From NCBI RefSeq assembly GCF_014174165.1, contig NZ_JABEQN010000019.1, forward strand, positions 1-64,000: DNA of 64,000 bases, given 5' to 3'. Source of the DNA: Gluconacetobacter dulcium. Its GTDB lineage: Bacteria; Pseudomonadota; Alphaproteobacteria; Acetobacterales; Acetobacteraceae. Shown here piece by piece: positions 16,001 through 24,589 of this stretch. Below the pieces are notes generated by a model. It saw nothing but the letters and a program-made list of their open reading frames with translations, searched no databases and was not told the DNA's origin. Numbering within the stretch: the stretch's first letter is position 1; every line of letters starts with the position of its first letter. Made by a program: the position numbers and the translations under genes.

Positions 16001-17161
16001 TTGAGCTATTTCCGTCTGCCTGCCGTCATGCGGGGCGTTTGCGCCGCCGCGATCCTTCTGCTGTCCGCCTGCGCCGAAACGGGGCAGGAAGGCGAGCGCC
16101 AGCCGGTCGCATTCACCGCCCTGTCGGGCTGGGGGCCGGACGAGGCGGCGCGTGCGTTGCCGGCTTTCCTGGCGGAATGCCGCTATCTGGGTCGCCTGCC
16201 GGCCGAGGCCACGCTGGGGCCTGACAGCGGGCCGGGCGCGCATGTCGGCGACTGGCTGCCGGCCTGTCAGGCGGCGACGGCGGTGCCTGCCGGAGACGGT
16301 GTGGCGGCGCAGCACTTTTATGAAACATGGTTCGCACCGGTGCTGGTGTCGTCCTCGGCGCTCTTTACCGGCTATTACGAGCCCGAGATTCGGGGCGCGC
16401 TGTCGCGGGGGGGCATTTACCAGACGCCGGTCTATCGGGTGCCGGAGGATCTGGCGCGGGCGCGGGCGACCGACGGGCGTATGGTGTCCGGCCGCTGGCA
16501 GGGGGGGCGGTTCGTACCTTACTGGTCGCGGGCGCAGATCGATGCGGGGGCGCTGGCCGGGCGGAACCTGGAATTGCTCTGGGTGGCCGATCCGGCGGAC
16601 CTGTTCTTCCTTCAGATCCAGGGGTCGGGCCGTGTGCGCCTGCCCAGCGGGCAGATCGTGCGGCTGGGCTTCGGCGGCAAGAACGGACAGCCTTATGTGC
16701 CGCTGGGGCGCGTGCTGGTACAGAAGGGCGAGATGAGCGAGGATGTGGTGAGCATGCAGTCGATCCGCGCCTGGCTGACGGCTCATCCCGCCCAGGCCCG
16801 GGCGGTGATGGAGGAGAATCCGAACTACGTGTTCTTCAATGCCCTGGACGATGTGCCGGCAACCCAGGGCGCGCCGGGTGCGATGGGCGTGCCGCTGGAA
16901 CCGGGGCGCTCGGCGGCCGTGGATCGGCGTGTGATTCCGCTGGGTACGCCCGTCTGGGTCGAGACGACGTTGCCTGCGCCGGCGAACCAGACCTGGCGTC
17001 GGCTGGTCTATGCGCAGGATATCGGGACCGACATCAAGGGTGCGGGACGGGCCGACCTGTTCCTGGGCTGGGGCGACGAGGCCGAGCAGACCGCCGGCGC
17101 GATGCGCCAGCACGGCCGGATGATCGCCCTGACGCCGCGCCCCGTCGTTACCCGACCCTGA
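16001..17161 (+). CDS. mltA: Membrane-bound lytic murein transglycosylase A
   Basis: Cleaves peptidoglycan glycan strands to 1,6-anhydro products. The N-terminus is a lipoprotein signal with lipobox LSAC, so the enzyme is probably anchored to the outer membrane. The MltA domain is seen in FTGYYEPEI and YWSRAQIDAG, with FFLQIQGSGRV following; the C-terminal 3D domain contains LGTPVWV and the Asp pair in YAQDIGTDIKGAGRADLF. The TTG at 16001 starts a slightly longer signal peptide than the ATG at 16028, and both are possible; neither has a clear ribosome site. Its stop overlaps the start of the methyltransferase by one base. Confidence 0.9.
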   Translation: MSYFRLPAVMRGVCAAAILLLSACAETGQEGERQPVAFTALSGWGPDEAARALPAFLAECRYLGRLPAEATLGPDSGPGAHVGDWLPACQAATAVPAGDGVAAQHFYETWFAPVLVSSSALFTGYYEPEIRGALSRGGIYQTPVYRVPEDLARARATDGRMVSGRWQGGRFVPYWSRAQIDAGALAGRNLELLWVADPADLFFLQIQGSGRVRLPSGQIVRLGFGGKNGQPYVPLGRVLVQKGEMSEDVVSMQSIRAWLTAHPAQARAVMEENPNYVFFNALDDVPATQGAPGAMGVPLEPGRSAAVDRRVIPLGTPVWVETTLPAPANQTWRRLVYAQDIGTDIKGAGRADLFLGWGDEAEQTAGAMRQHGRMIALTPRPVVTRP

Positions 17162-18015
17162 TGGCGCCGCGAAGCGGGCCGGGAGGCGGCACCCGTGCCC
17201 CCCGTGCCGTGCGCCAGGCGATGGGGCCGCATCTTCTGGTGCGGAACGACTGCCTGCGCGAACTGCGCCGGATGGAGGCGGATTCGGTCGATGTCGTCGT
17301 GACCTCGCCGCCCTATAATATCGGCCTGGGGTATCGGACCTATCGCGACCGCATGTCGGAAGACCAGTATCTGGACTGGATGATGGCGGTGGCGCGCGAA
17401 CTGCATCGGGTGATGCGGCCTGACGGGTCGTTTTTCCTGAATATCGCGGGATCGTCGGCGCAGCCCTGGCTGCCGTTCGAACTGGCGGTGCGGCTGCGCG
17501 AGATCTTCCATTTGCAGAACCATATCAGTTGGATCAAGTCGATCTCGGTCCACGACGATACGTATGGTCATTTCAAGCCGGTCAACAGCGCGCGCTATCT
17601 GCACCGCAATCACGAGCATCTGTTCCATCTGACGCGCTCCGGCACCGTGGAACTGCGCCGGCTGGATATCGGGGTGCCGTACAAGGACAAATCGAACATC
17701 GCGCGGCGCGGGCATGAACAGGACAGGCGCTGCCGGGGGGATACCTGGTTCATCCCCTATGAGACGGTGCGCGACAAGGCGCAGAAATTCAATCATCCGG
17801 GGACCTTCCCGGTGCAGTTGCCGCGTCAGTGCATTCGTCTGCATGGCCGGCCGGATGCGGTGGTGCTGGACCCGTTCATGGGAACAGGGACCACGCTGGT
17901 GGCCGCCCAGATGGAAAGCGCGCGCGGTGTCGGGATCGAATTGGACGCTGCCTATGTAAAAGTGGCGCGGGAGCGGCTGAAACTGGCCATGGAGCAGGAT
18001 GAAATCTCCGCCTGA
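17161..18015 (+). CDS. Solitary beta-class amino DNA methyltransferase
   Basis: A 284-residue AdoMet-dependent DNA methyltransferase of the N6-adenine/N4-cytosine type. The catalytic TSPPYN lies near residues 48-53 and the AdoMet-binding DPFMGTGTT near residue 236, so the motif order is that of the beta class. It lacks the extra C-terminal domain of CcrM and is shorter. No restriction endonuclease or specificity subunit lies nearby, and it is translationally coupled to mltA (TGATG). It is therefore an orphan modification enzyme, which suggests a regulatory or house-keeping methylation role. The recognised sequence cannot be read out. Confidence 0.85.
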   Translation: MAPRSGPGGGTRAPRAVRQAMGPHLLVRNDCLRELRRMEADSVDVVVTSPPYNIGLGYRTYRDRMSEDQYLDWMMAVARELHRVMRPDGSFFLNIAGSSAQPWLPFELAVRLREIFHLQNHISWIKSISVHDDTYGHFKPVNSARYLHRNHEHLFHLTRSGTVELRRLDIGVPYKDKSNIARRGHEQDRRCRGDTWFIPYETVRDKAQKFNHPGTFPVQLPRQCIRLHGRPDAVVLDPFMGTGTTLVAAQMESARGVGIELDAAYVKVARERLKLAMEQDEISA

Positions 18016-18111
18016 TCGACCGGATCAATCGTTTTTATTAAAAATATGACTTTGACAGATGTTTTCTATATCCGGCACACCCTCCCTTGAGACGAAAATG
18101 GAGGAGTGGAC

Positions 18112-19536
18112 GTGTCGGTGCGTAAAGCAATAGTTTCGGTCGCGGTTCTGGGGATTGTCGCCTATGGCGGCGTTGTGGGGTATCTGACCCATTTCGACCA
18201 TGAAACGGCACCGACGCTGGATACCCATTCGCCGACGCTGGCGGACCCGGTGACTTCGGCCGCGTTCGCGGCGATTCGTGAGGCACGATGCGATTATTGC
18301 CATGCGCGCAATGTCGAACTGCCTTTCTACTTCCATGTGCCGGTCGCCAACCAGTTGATGCAGCGCGATGTCGACCGGGGCTTGCGCCATTTCCGCATCG
18401 AGCCGGTGATCGAAGCGTTCCAGACCGGGGCTGTTCCGTCCGAGGAGCAACTGGCGCGGATCGAGGAAGTGATTCGCCAGAACCGGATGCCGCCGACGCT
18501 GTATCTGCTGATGCACTGGCATGCCCATCTGTCGCAGGCGCAGCGTGATGCGCTGCTGAACTGGGTCGCCGCCGAGCGCCGTGCGCATTATGCGACGCCG
18601 GGTGTTGCCGCGCGCTTTGCCGGGGAGCCGGTCCAGCCCGTGCCCGAGAGCGTGCCCGTGGATGCGGCCAAGGTGGCCCTGGGCCAGCGGCTGTTCTTCG
18701 ACAAGCAATTGTCGGGTGACGGCACGCTGAATTGCGCCAGTTGCCACGCGCTGGATCATGGGGGTGTGGACGGGCGCGTCACGGCGCTGGGGATTGGTGG
18801 CCAGCATGGGCCGATCAACGTGCCGACCGTTTATGATTCGGTCTTCAACAAGAGCCAGTTCTGGAACGGACGCGCCGCGACGCTGGCCGAGCAGGCGGCC
18901 GGGCCGGTGATGAACCCGCTGGAAATGGGCTCGCACGACTGGGCGATCGTGGCGGACAAGGTGAAGCAAGACCCGACCTATGTCTCGGCCTTCCATGATG
19001 CGTTCGGGTCCGACGATATCGACAAGGGGCGGATCACCGATGCCATCGCGGAATATGAAAAGACGCTGATCACGCCCGACAGCCGTTTCGACCGCTATCT
19101 GAAGGGTGACGAGCAGGCGCTGAATGCCCAGGAAAAGAACGGGTATGCGCTGTTCAAGAGCATTGGCTGCTCGGGGTGCCATACCGGCGTTTCGCTGGGC
19201 GGGCAGGCTTTCGAGGTGATGGGGCTGGAGGGCGATTACTTCGCCGCGCGCGGCGGGGCCGTGACCGATGCCGACAAGGGGCGCTTTACCGTGACCCAGT
19301 CGCCTGACGACATGGAACGCTTCAAGGTGCCGAACCTGCGCAATATCGCGCTGACCGCGCCCTATTTCCACGATGGCAGCGTCAAGACCCTGGAAGAGGC
19401 GGTGCGGCTGATGGCGCGCTACCAGACGCCCGATCACACGCTGTCCGATCATGATATCGCTGATATCGTGGCCTTTCTGCGCACTTTGACCGGCACCTAT
19501 CAGGGGCAGCCCCTGGCCGGCACGCAGGCGCCCTGA
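18112..19536 (+). CDS. Tri-heme cytochrome c peroxidase (YhjA-type)
   Basis: A 474-residue membrane-anchored periplasmic protein. An N-terminal hydrophobic segment (VSVAVLGIVAYGGVVGYL) acts as anchor. Three heme-binding motifs are present: CDYCH in an extra N-terminal domain, then CASCH and CSGCH in the classical di-heme peroxidase part, with FFDKQLSGDGTLNCASC and PNLRNIALTAPYFHDGS typical of the family. The extra heme domain is known from E. coli YhjA, which takes electrons from quinol. It probably removes periplasmic hydrogen peroxide. The GTG at 18112 is chosen for the GGAGGA site six bases upstream; GTGs at 18106 and 18118 are alternatives. Confidence 0.88.
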   Translation: MSVRKAIVSVAVLGIVAYGGVVGYLTHFDHETAPTLDTHSPTLADPVTSAAFAAIREARCDYCHARNVELPFYFHVPVANQLMQRDVDRGLRHFRIEPVIEAFQTGAVPSEEQLARIEEVIRQNRMPPTLYLLMHWHAHLSQAQRDALLNWVAAERRAHYATPGVAARFAGEPVQPVPESVPVDAAKVALGQRLFFDKQLSGDGTLNCASCHALDHGGVDGRVTALGIGGQHGPINVPTVYDSVFNKSQFWNGRAATLAEQAAGPVMNPLEMGSHDWAIVADKVKQDPTYVSAFHDAFGSDDIDKGRITDAIAEYEKTLITPDSRFDRYLKGDEQALNAQEKNGYALFKSIGCSGCHTGVSLGGQAFEVMGLEGDYFAARGGAVTDADKGRFTVTQSPDDMERFKVPNLRNIALTAPYFHDGSVKTLEEAVRLMARYQTPDHTLSDHDIADIVAFLRTLTGTYQGQPLAGTQAP

Positions 19537-19657
19537 CGCGCCTCACTCGATGCAGCGCGCGTCCGGGCTTCGATCCGGGCGCGAACTGCTTTAAGATCAG
19601 GCGGATCGGGGCGATGGGCGGCATGGGGTCGCCCGCCGGCGGGCGGGGAGAACAGGG

Positions 19658-20248
19658 GTGCGCCGTCGACGGGTCCTCGGGAAAGACGAACAGGCGCTGT
19701 GGTCGGCCTTCGTGCGCGATATCCAGCCGCTGGCCCGCAGGGCTGCCCGGCCGGCGCCTCTGGACGCCGCGCCGCCGGCCGCGCCCGCCGCCGGTCCGGG
19801 GGCGGAGCGACGGGAGCGTGTTGCCCCGTCCGTGCCCGCCGCGCCGCCATCCGAGGTGCCCCGCCTGGCGCGGCCGGGTTTTACGCTGGTGCGGTCGCGG
19901 GCGGAAATCGCCATCGGCCATCGCGGGCCGGGTCTGGACGATACGAGCTGGCGGACGCTGGTCAGCGGCAAGCTGCGTCCGTCGCGGACGCTCGACCTGC
20001 ACGGCCAGAACGCCCATGCGGCCTTCCAGCGCCTGCATGGGTTTCTGATCCAGGCCCGGTCCGACAATCTGCGTTGTGTGGAAGTCATTACCGGCCTGGG
20101 GTCGGGCCGCGATGGCGGGGTTCTGCGCCGCGAACTGCCCTTCTGGCTGGGGCGCCCGGACCTGCGGCCGCTGATCCTGGCGGTGGTGCATCCCCATGCC
20201 GCCAATCAGGGATCGGTGCGCATCCTGCTGCGCCGGGCGCGCGTCTGA
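19658..20248 (+). CDS. Smr-domain protein
   Basis: A 196-residue protein with a charged, proline/alanine-rich N-terminal half and a C-terminal Smr (MutS2-related) domain: TLDLHGQNAHAAFQ, VEVITGLGSGRDGGVLRRELPFWL and a final HPHAANQGSVRILLRR. Smr domains act on nucleic acids as nucleases in other proteins. In alphaproteobacteria a free-standing Smr gene commonly lies beside mltA and the Tim44-like gene; here the methyltransferase and peroxidase are placed between them. The start is the ATG/GTG region at 19658; no strong ribosome site confirms it. Confidence 0.82.
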   Translation: MRRRRVLGKDEQALWSAFVRDIQPLARRAARPAPLDAAPPAAPAAGPGAERRERVAPSVPAAPPSEVPRLARPGFTLVRSRAEIAIGHRGPGLDDTSWRTLVSGKLRPSRTLDLHGQNAHAAFQRLHGFLIQARSDNLRCVEVITGLGSGRDGGVLRRELPFWLGRPDLRPLILAVVHPHAANQGSVRILLRRARV

Positions 20249-20272
20249 CGCTGGTGTCGGGCGGGGTGCCTC

Positions 20273-21367
20273 TTATCCCAGGCGCCATTCCGCCGTGTGG
20301 ACGGCCAGCCAGCGGCGGAGCATCAGCACGGCGGTGATTTCGCCCGTCATGTCGTGCAGGTAGCGGCCGCAATCGGGGCCGCTGACCAGGGTGCGGCCGG
20401 CATCGTTCCTGAGCGTGTCGAGCGCGCCCTGGCTGCTGGCGAGGCCGACCGCGTGGCGCCAGCCGGCGACCTGTTCCGGCGGGGTGAGCATCGGCAGCAT
20501 CAGCCCGATATCGAGCGATGCGGCGGCGGCGACGATCTTCCAGGCGTCGTAGAGGAGGCCGGCGGGGGGGCGGCCGCGTTCCTGATTGAAACGCTCGGCG
20601 AAGCTGGGCACCGGCGTGCCATGGACGGTCACGCGGACATTGTCGGTCAGCGTGAAGAGTGGCGTGGCGCCGGTCTGTTCCAGCGGGGCCAGCAGGGCGT
20701 CCAGCGTCTGGGGGGGCATGGGGTCGGAGATCTGCACCACGTCCACCTTGCCGTCACGCAATGCGGTCAGGGCTTCCTGCGGCGTGGCGAAGCCTGTGAC
20801 CGGGATTGGGCGGAAGCCGAAGATGGCCATGGCCATGACGGTGGCCAGTTCGATGCTGTGATCGCTGGACACCGCGACCCGGATCGGGCGGTCGCGCACC
20901 AGGTCGCGCAGGGTGCGGTGCAGGTCCGCCCGGCCGACCACGATGGGCGAGACCAGGCTGAACAGCAGCGGGACCCAGCGGCCGAAATCGTAATGGGCGC
21001 GAGGATCGCCGGCCAGCGAGGCCACCAGCGCCGCGCCGGGGACCAGCAGGGCGGTGGCGCCGTCCGGCACCGTCTGGGTATCGAACTGGTTGGCGCCGGT
21101 CACGCCGTCCAGCCCGCTGGTGAGGTGCGTGGCCAGCGGAGCGGGCGAGCCCAGCCCCTGTGCCAGGGCCGGGGCCAGCACGGTGCTCCAGCGGCCCGCG
21201 GCGCTCTCGGCGCTGCCGGCGACCAGCAGGGTGGGGTCGATGACGGTGCCGCCGGCAGGGGCGATGGCGGCGATGTGCGTCAGGCCACCCGCGCGGGCGG
21301 CGGCGGGAATACCGGCGAGTGCGGCGAAACCCGCCATGGCAAGAAACTGGCGGCGGTGCATGCGCAT
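20273..21367 (-). CDS. Exported substrate-binding protein, Bug/TctC-like
   Basis: A 364-residue protein with a twin-arginine-like signal peptide (MHRRQFLAMAGFAALAG…AAARA), so it is probably folded before export to the periplasm. The body resembles receptors of tripartite tricarboxylate transporters: ESAAGRWSTVLAPAL, a PDGATALLVPG segment, and IRVAVSSDHSIE followed by DGKVDVVQISDP in the second lobe. No membrane transport subunits are adjacent, so it is an orphan receptor or has another role. It follows hemF on the same strand after about 160 bp and a hairpin. Confidence 0.55.
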   Translation of the reverse strand: MRMHRRQFLAMAGFAALAGIPAAARAGGLTHIAAIAPAGGTVIDPTLLVAGSAESAAGRWSTVLAPALAQGLGSPAPLATHLTSGLDGVTGANQFDTQTVPDGATALLVPGAALVASLAGDPRAHYDFGRWVPLLFSLVSPIVVGRADLHRTLRDLVRDRPIRVAVSSDHSIELATVMAMAIFGFRPIPVTGFATPQEALTALRDGKVDVVQISDPMPPQTLDALLAPLEQTGATPLFTLTDNVRVTVHGTPVPSFAERFNQERGRPPAGLLYDAWKIVAAAASLDIGLMLPMLTPPEQVAGWRHAVGLASSQGALDTLRNDAGRTLVSGPDCGRYLHDMTGEITAVLMLRRWLAVHTAEWRLG

Positions 21368-21445
21368 CTAGGCCCGACCGGGCCGTTGGTCAGAAGAGGG
21401 AACAGGTCGGGTCGCGGGCAAAGGCGGCATCTCCACGGCAGGGGA

Positions 21446-21474
21446 CATTCCAGCGCCTGTTTCGCGCTGGAATG
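21446..21474. terminator. Hairpin between hemF and the substrate-binding protein gene
   Basis: CATTCCAGCGC-CTGTTTC-GCGCTGGAATG is a perfect 11-bp inverted repeat located about 50 bp after the hemF stop on the minus strand. No T-run follows, so it could be a weak terminator or an operator of the downstream gene. Confidence 0.45.
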
Positions 21475-21526
21475 CGGCGAGTCTATGGCAGGTGCCGGGG
21501 CGGCCCTCGGCGGCGAAGGCGGGAGT

Positions 21527-22429
21527 TTACGGCCAGTGGACCTCGGGGGGAAGACTCATCAGGATCGCCTCGGTATTGCCGCCGGTCTTGAGGCCGAACA
21601 GGGTGCCGCGATCGTGGATCAGGTTGAATTCCACATAGCGGCCACGCCGGACCAGTTGCGCGCGGCGTTCGTCCTCGGTCCAGCGTTCGGTCATGCGGTG
21701 GCGGACGATGGCGGGGTAGGTTTCGAGGAAGGCCAGGCCGACATCGCGGGTGAAGGCGAAATCGGCCGCCAGGTCGCCGGTATTCAGCCGGTCGTAGAAG
21801 ATGCCGCCCAGGCCGCGCGGCTCGTTGCGGTGGGGCAGGAAGAAATAGCGGTCGCACCATTCCTTGAAGCGCGGGTAGTAGGCCGGGTCGTGCGCGTCGC
21901 AGGCCGCGCGGAAGCCGGCGTGGAAGCGCACGGCGTCTTCCTGCGCCTCGGGGCTGTCGGGGAACATCGGCGTCAGGTCGCCGCCGCCGCCGAACCAGCC
22001 CTGGGTGGTGATGATCATCCGCGTGTTGAAATGGGCGGCGGGGACGCGGGGATTGCACATATGCGCCACCAGGCTGATGCCGGTGGCGAAGAAGCGCGGG
22101 TCTTCCTCCGCGCCGGGGATGGTGGCGCGGAATTCGGGGCTGAACGTGCCTTCGACCGTCGAGACGTTGACGCCGACCTTCTCGAACACCCGGCCGCGCA
22201 TCAGGCTGATGACCCCGCCGCCGCCCGGCGTGCCGTCTTCGTTCACGCGGTCCCACGGGGTGCGGACGAATGTGCCGGCGGTGTCGCGGCCGGGCAGGGT
22301 CTGCACGTCGGCGGCGTCCTGCTCGATCTGCTCGAAGGCGGCGCAGATGCGGTCGCGCAGGGTTTCGAACCAGGCGCGGGCCTCCGGCCTCAGATGGTCA
22401 TGGGGGATGGGCGCGCGGGTTTCTGTCAT
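21527..22429 (-). CDS. hemF: Oxygen-dependent coproporphyrinogen-III oxidase
   Basis: Oxidatively decarboxylates coproporphyrinogen III to protoporphyrinogen IX in heme synthesis, using O2. It has 300 residues, as usual for the family, with characteristic blocks [52 protein letters not shown], and the C-terminal [20 protein letters not shown]. It is divergent from petB with about 150 bp between starts, placing heme supply beside a heme-protein operon. Confidence 0.96.
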   Translation of the reverse strand: MTETRAPIPHDHLRPEARAWFETLRDRICAAFEQIEQDAADVQTLPGRDTAGTFVRTPWDRVNEDGTPGGGGVISLMRGRVFEKVGVNVSTVEGTFSPEFRATIPGAEEDPRFFATGISLVAHMCNPRVPAAHFNTRMIITTQGWFGGGGDLTPMFPDSPEAQEDAVRFHAGFRAACDAHDPAYYPRFKEWCDRYFFLPHRNEPRGLGGIFYDRLNTGDLAADFAFTRDVGLAFLETYPAIVRHRMTERWTEDERRAQLVRRGRYVEFNLIHDRGTLFGLKTGGNTEAILMSLPPEVHWP

Positions 22430-22577
22430 GGTCGGGTCATCTTCTGCGTCGGACGGGTCGGCGGAGCGGGGGGTTTGAAACGCTGCCCATAGAGTCCGAT
22501 CATGGGGGCAATTGCAAGAAGGGGCGGGGGGCCGTTATGGAAGGCGGGCGCCGTTGGGGCGGAGGATTGAGGACCGA

Positions 22578-23810
22578 ATGACGGACGCAGGTTCCCGCGA
22601 TACGCAGGATCGACAGGAGAAGACGGGCATTCTGCCCTGGCTGGACGCGCGACTGCCGGTCGTCTCGGCCTTTCGCCGGGAATATGTCGATTATCGGACG
22701 CCCCGCAACCTGAACGGGTTGTGGAATTTCGGTGCGATCCTGACGGTCGTGCTGCTGGTGATGCTGGCGACGGGCATTTTCCTCGCGATCAATTACACGC
22801 CCACCGCCGCCGGGGCGTTTGCGTCGATCGAGGCGATCGAGCGCCAGGTGCCGAGCGGGTGGCTGCTGCGGTCGATCCATGTGACCGGCGCCAGCATGTT
22901 TCTGGCCGCGCTGTATATCCATCTGTTTCGCGGCCTGTATTACGGGTCTTACAAGGCGCCGCGCGAAATGCTGTGGCTGACCGGACTGGTGCTGCTGGCG
23001 ATGGTGATGTTCACCGCCTTTGCCGGATACGTCCTGCCCTGGGGGCAGATGTCGTACTGGGGCGCGGATGTCGCGGGCAAGGCGGTCGATGCGGTGCCGG
23101 TCGTGGGGCCGTGGCTGGAGCATTTTCTCCAGGGGGGCGATGCGCCGGGGGATGTGTCGCTGCATCGCTTCTTCATCCTGCACATGGTGCTGGCCTTCGC
23201 GGTGCTGGGCGTGGTGGGGGTGCATGTCGCGGCGCTGCATGTGACGGGCTCGAACAACCCGCTGGGGATCGAGCCCACAGGGCCGCGCGATACGGTGCCG
23301 TTTCACCCTTATTATACCAGCAAGGACGCGCTGGGGCTGATCCTGTTCGCGCTGCTGTTCGCGGTGGTGGTGTTTTTTCTGCCCAACGTGGTGTTCGAGG
23401 CCGAGAATTTCCGCCCGGCCAACCCGCTGCATACGCCGGCCGATATCGAGCCCGAATGGTATTTCCTGCCGTTCTACGGGATTCTTCAGTCGGTGCCGTC
23501 GAAATTCGGCGGGTTGCTGGCCTCGGTGGGGGCGATCCTGGTGTTGTTCCTGGTGCCGTGGCTCGACCGCTCGCCGATCCGTTCGGCGCGGTTTCGGCCG
23601 CTTTATCGGGTCGGCATGGGGGTGCTGGTCGTCTGCTTCATCCTGCTGGGCTTCGTCGGTCGGCATCATGCGCAGGGGGGGTGGATGATCGCGGGGCGGA
23701 TCGCGGTGGTTTATTATTTCGCGCATTTTCTGGTTCTGCTGCCACTCTCGGCGCGATGGGAGCGGGGGGTCGTGCTGCCGGAGAGCATTGCCGGGGGGCG
23801 CGGGGCATGA
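22578..23810 (+). CDS. petB: Cytochrome b subunit of the bc1 complex
   Basis: An integral membrane subunit of 410 residues that binds two b-type hemes and the quinol oxidation and reduction sites. Visible features are the N-terminal LNGLWNFGAIL, RSIHVTGASMF…YIHLFRGLYYGSY and HRFFILHM…VVGVHVAALH with the four His ligands of the hemes, the PWGQMSYWGA cd segment and the PEWYFLPFY motif of the quinol oxidation pocket. The ATG at 22578 has a GGAGG-like ribosome site. No Rieske iron-sulfur gene (petA) precedes it, which is unusual. It overlaps petC. Confidence 0.95.
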   Translation: MTDAGSRDTQDRQEKTGILPWLDARLPVVSAFRREYVDYRTPRNLNGLWNFGAILTVVLLVMLATGIFLAINYTPTAAGAFASIEAIERQVPSGWLLRSIHVTGASMFLAALYIHLFRGLYYGSYKAPREMLWLTGLVLLAMVMFTAFAGYVLPWGQMSYWGADVAGKAVDAVPVVGPWLEHFLQGGDAPGDVSLHRFFILHMVLAFAVLGVVGVHVAALHVTGSNNPLGIEPTGPRDTVPFHPYYTSKDALGLILFALLFAVVVFFLPNVVFEAENFRPANPLHTPADIEPEWYFLPFYGILQSVPSKFGGLLASVGAILVLFLVPWLDRSPIRSARFRPLYRVGMGVLVVCFILLGFVGRHHAQGGWMIAGRIAVVYYFAHFLVLLPLSARWERGVVLPESIAGGRGA

Positions 23811-24589
23811 GGGGCGGGGTGATCCTGCGGTGGGTGTCGGTGCTGGCTTTTGCCGCGCCGCTGGCCGATCTGTCGCCGGCGCTTGCGCAGGCTGGGCCGC
23901 ATGACCGGGCGCCGCATCGGGCCTGGAGCTTCGAGGGGCCGCTGGGGCGATTCGATCTTTCCGCCGTCCAGCGCGGGTATGCCGTCTATGCCCAGGTCTG
24001 TTCGGCCTGTCATGGCATGAAGGCCATGACCTATGGCGACCTGACGCGCATGGGGCTGACCATGGAGCAGGTCGGCCGGATCGCGGCCACGCAGCAGGTG
24101 CCGGGCGGGGTGGACGCGCAGGGCGACCCGGTGACGCGCGCGGCCACGCCGGCCGATCATTTCCGTGACCCGTTCGTCAATCCCGAGGCCGCCGCGGCGG
24201 CCAATCACGGTGTGGCGCCCCCCGACCAGTCGCGGCTGGCGCTGGTCTATCCCGGCGGGCCGGACCGGATCTATGCGTTGCTGACCGGATATCGGCCGCC
24301 GCCACCGGGGTACCGGCCCAGCCATGCCGGCGCCGTCTACAACCCCTATGCCAGCGACCGCGAAATCGCGATGCCGCCGCCGTTGCGCGACGGGCAGGTT
24401 GTCTATACCGACGGCACGCCCGCCACCACGGCGCAGGAGGCGCGGGATGTCACCACCTTTCTGGCGTGGGTGGCGCAGCCTCATCTGGAGGCGCGCCACC
24501 GGCTGGGCGCGCAGGTGGTGCTGTATCTGCTTTTCCTTGCCGTTCTGGCGTTCCTTCTGAAACGGAGAGTCTGGTCCGATGTCCACTGA
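23807..24589 (+). CDS. petC: Cytochrome c1
   Basis: The c-type heme subunit of the bc1 complex, passing electrons to cytochrome c or directly to an acceptor. 260 residues with an N-terminal signal sequence ending near SPALAQA, the heme motif CSACHG (residues 65-70), a REIAMPPPL segment supplying the methionine ligand, and a C-terminal membrane anchor (VVLYLLFLAVLAFLLKRR). The start codon overlaps the petB stop (ATGA). Its end overlaps mtnP by 11 bases. Confidence 0.94.
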   Translation: MRGGVILRWVSVLAFAAPLADLSPALAQAGPHDRAPHRAWSFEGPLGRFDLSAVQRGYAVYAQVCSACHGMKAMTYGDLTRMGLTMEQVGRIAATQQVPGGVDAQGDPVTRAATPADHFRDPFVNPEAAAAANHGVAPPDQSRLALVYPGGPDRIYALLTGYRPPPPGYRPSHAGAVYNPYASDREIAMPPPLRDGQVVYTDGTPATTAQEARDVTTFLAWVAQPHLEARHRLGAQVVLYLLFLAVLAFLLKRRVWSDVH

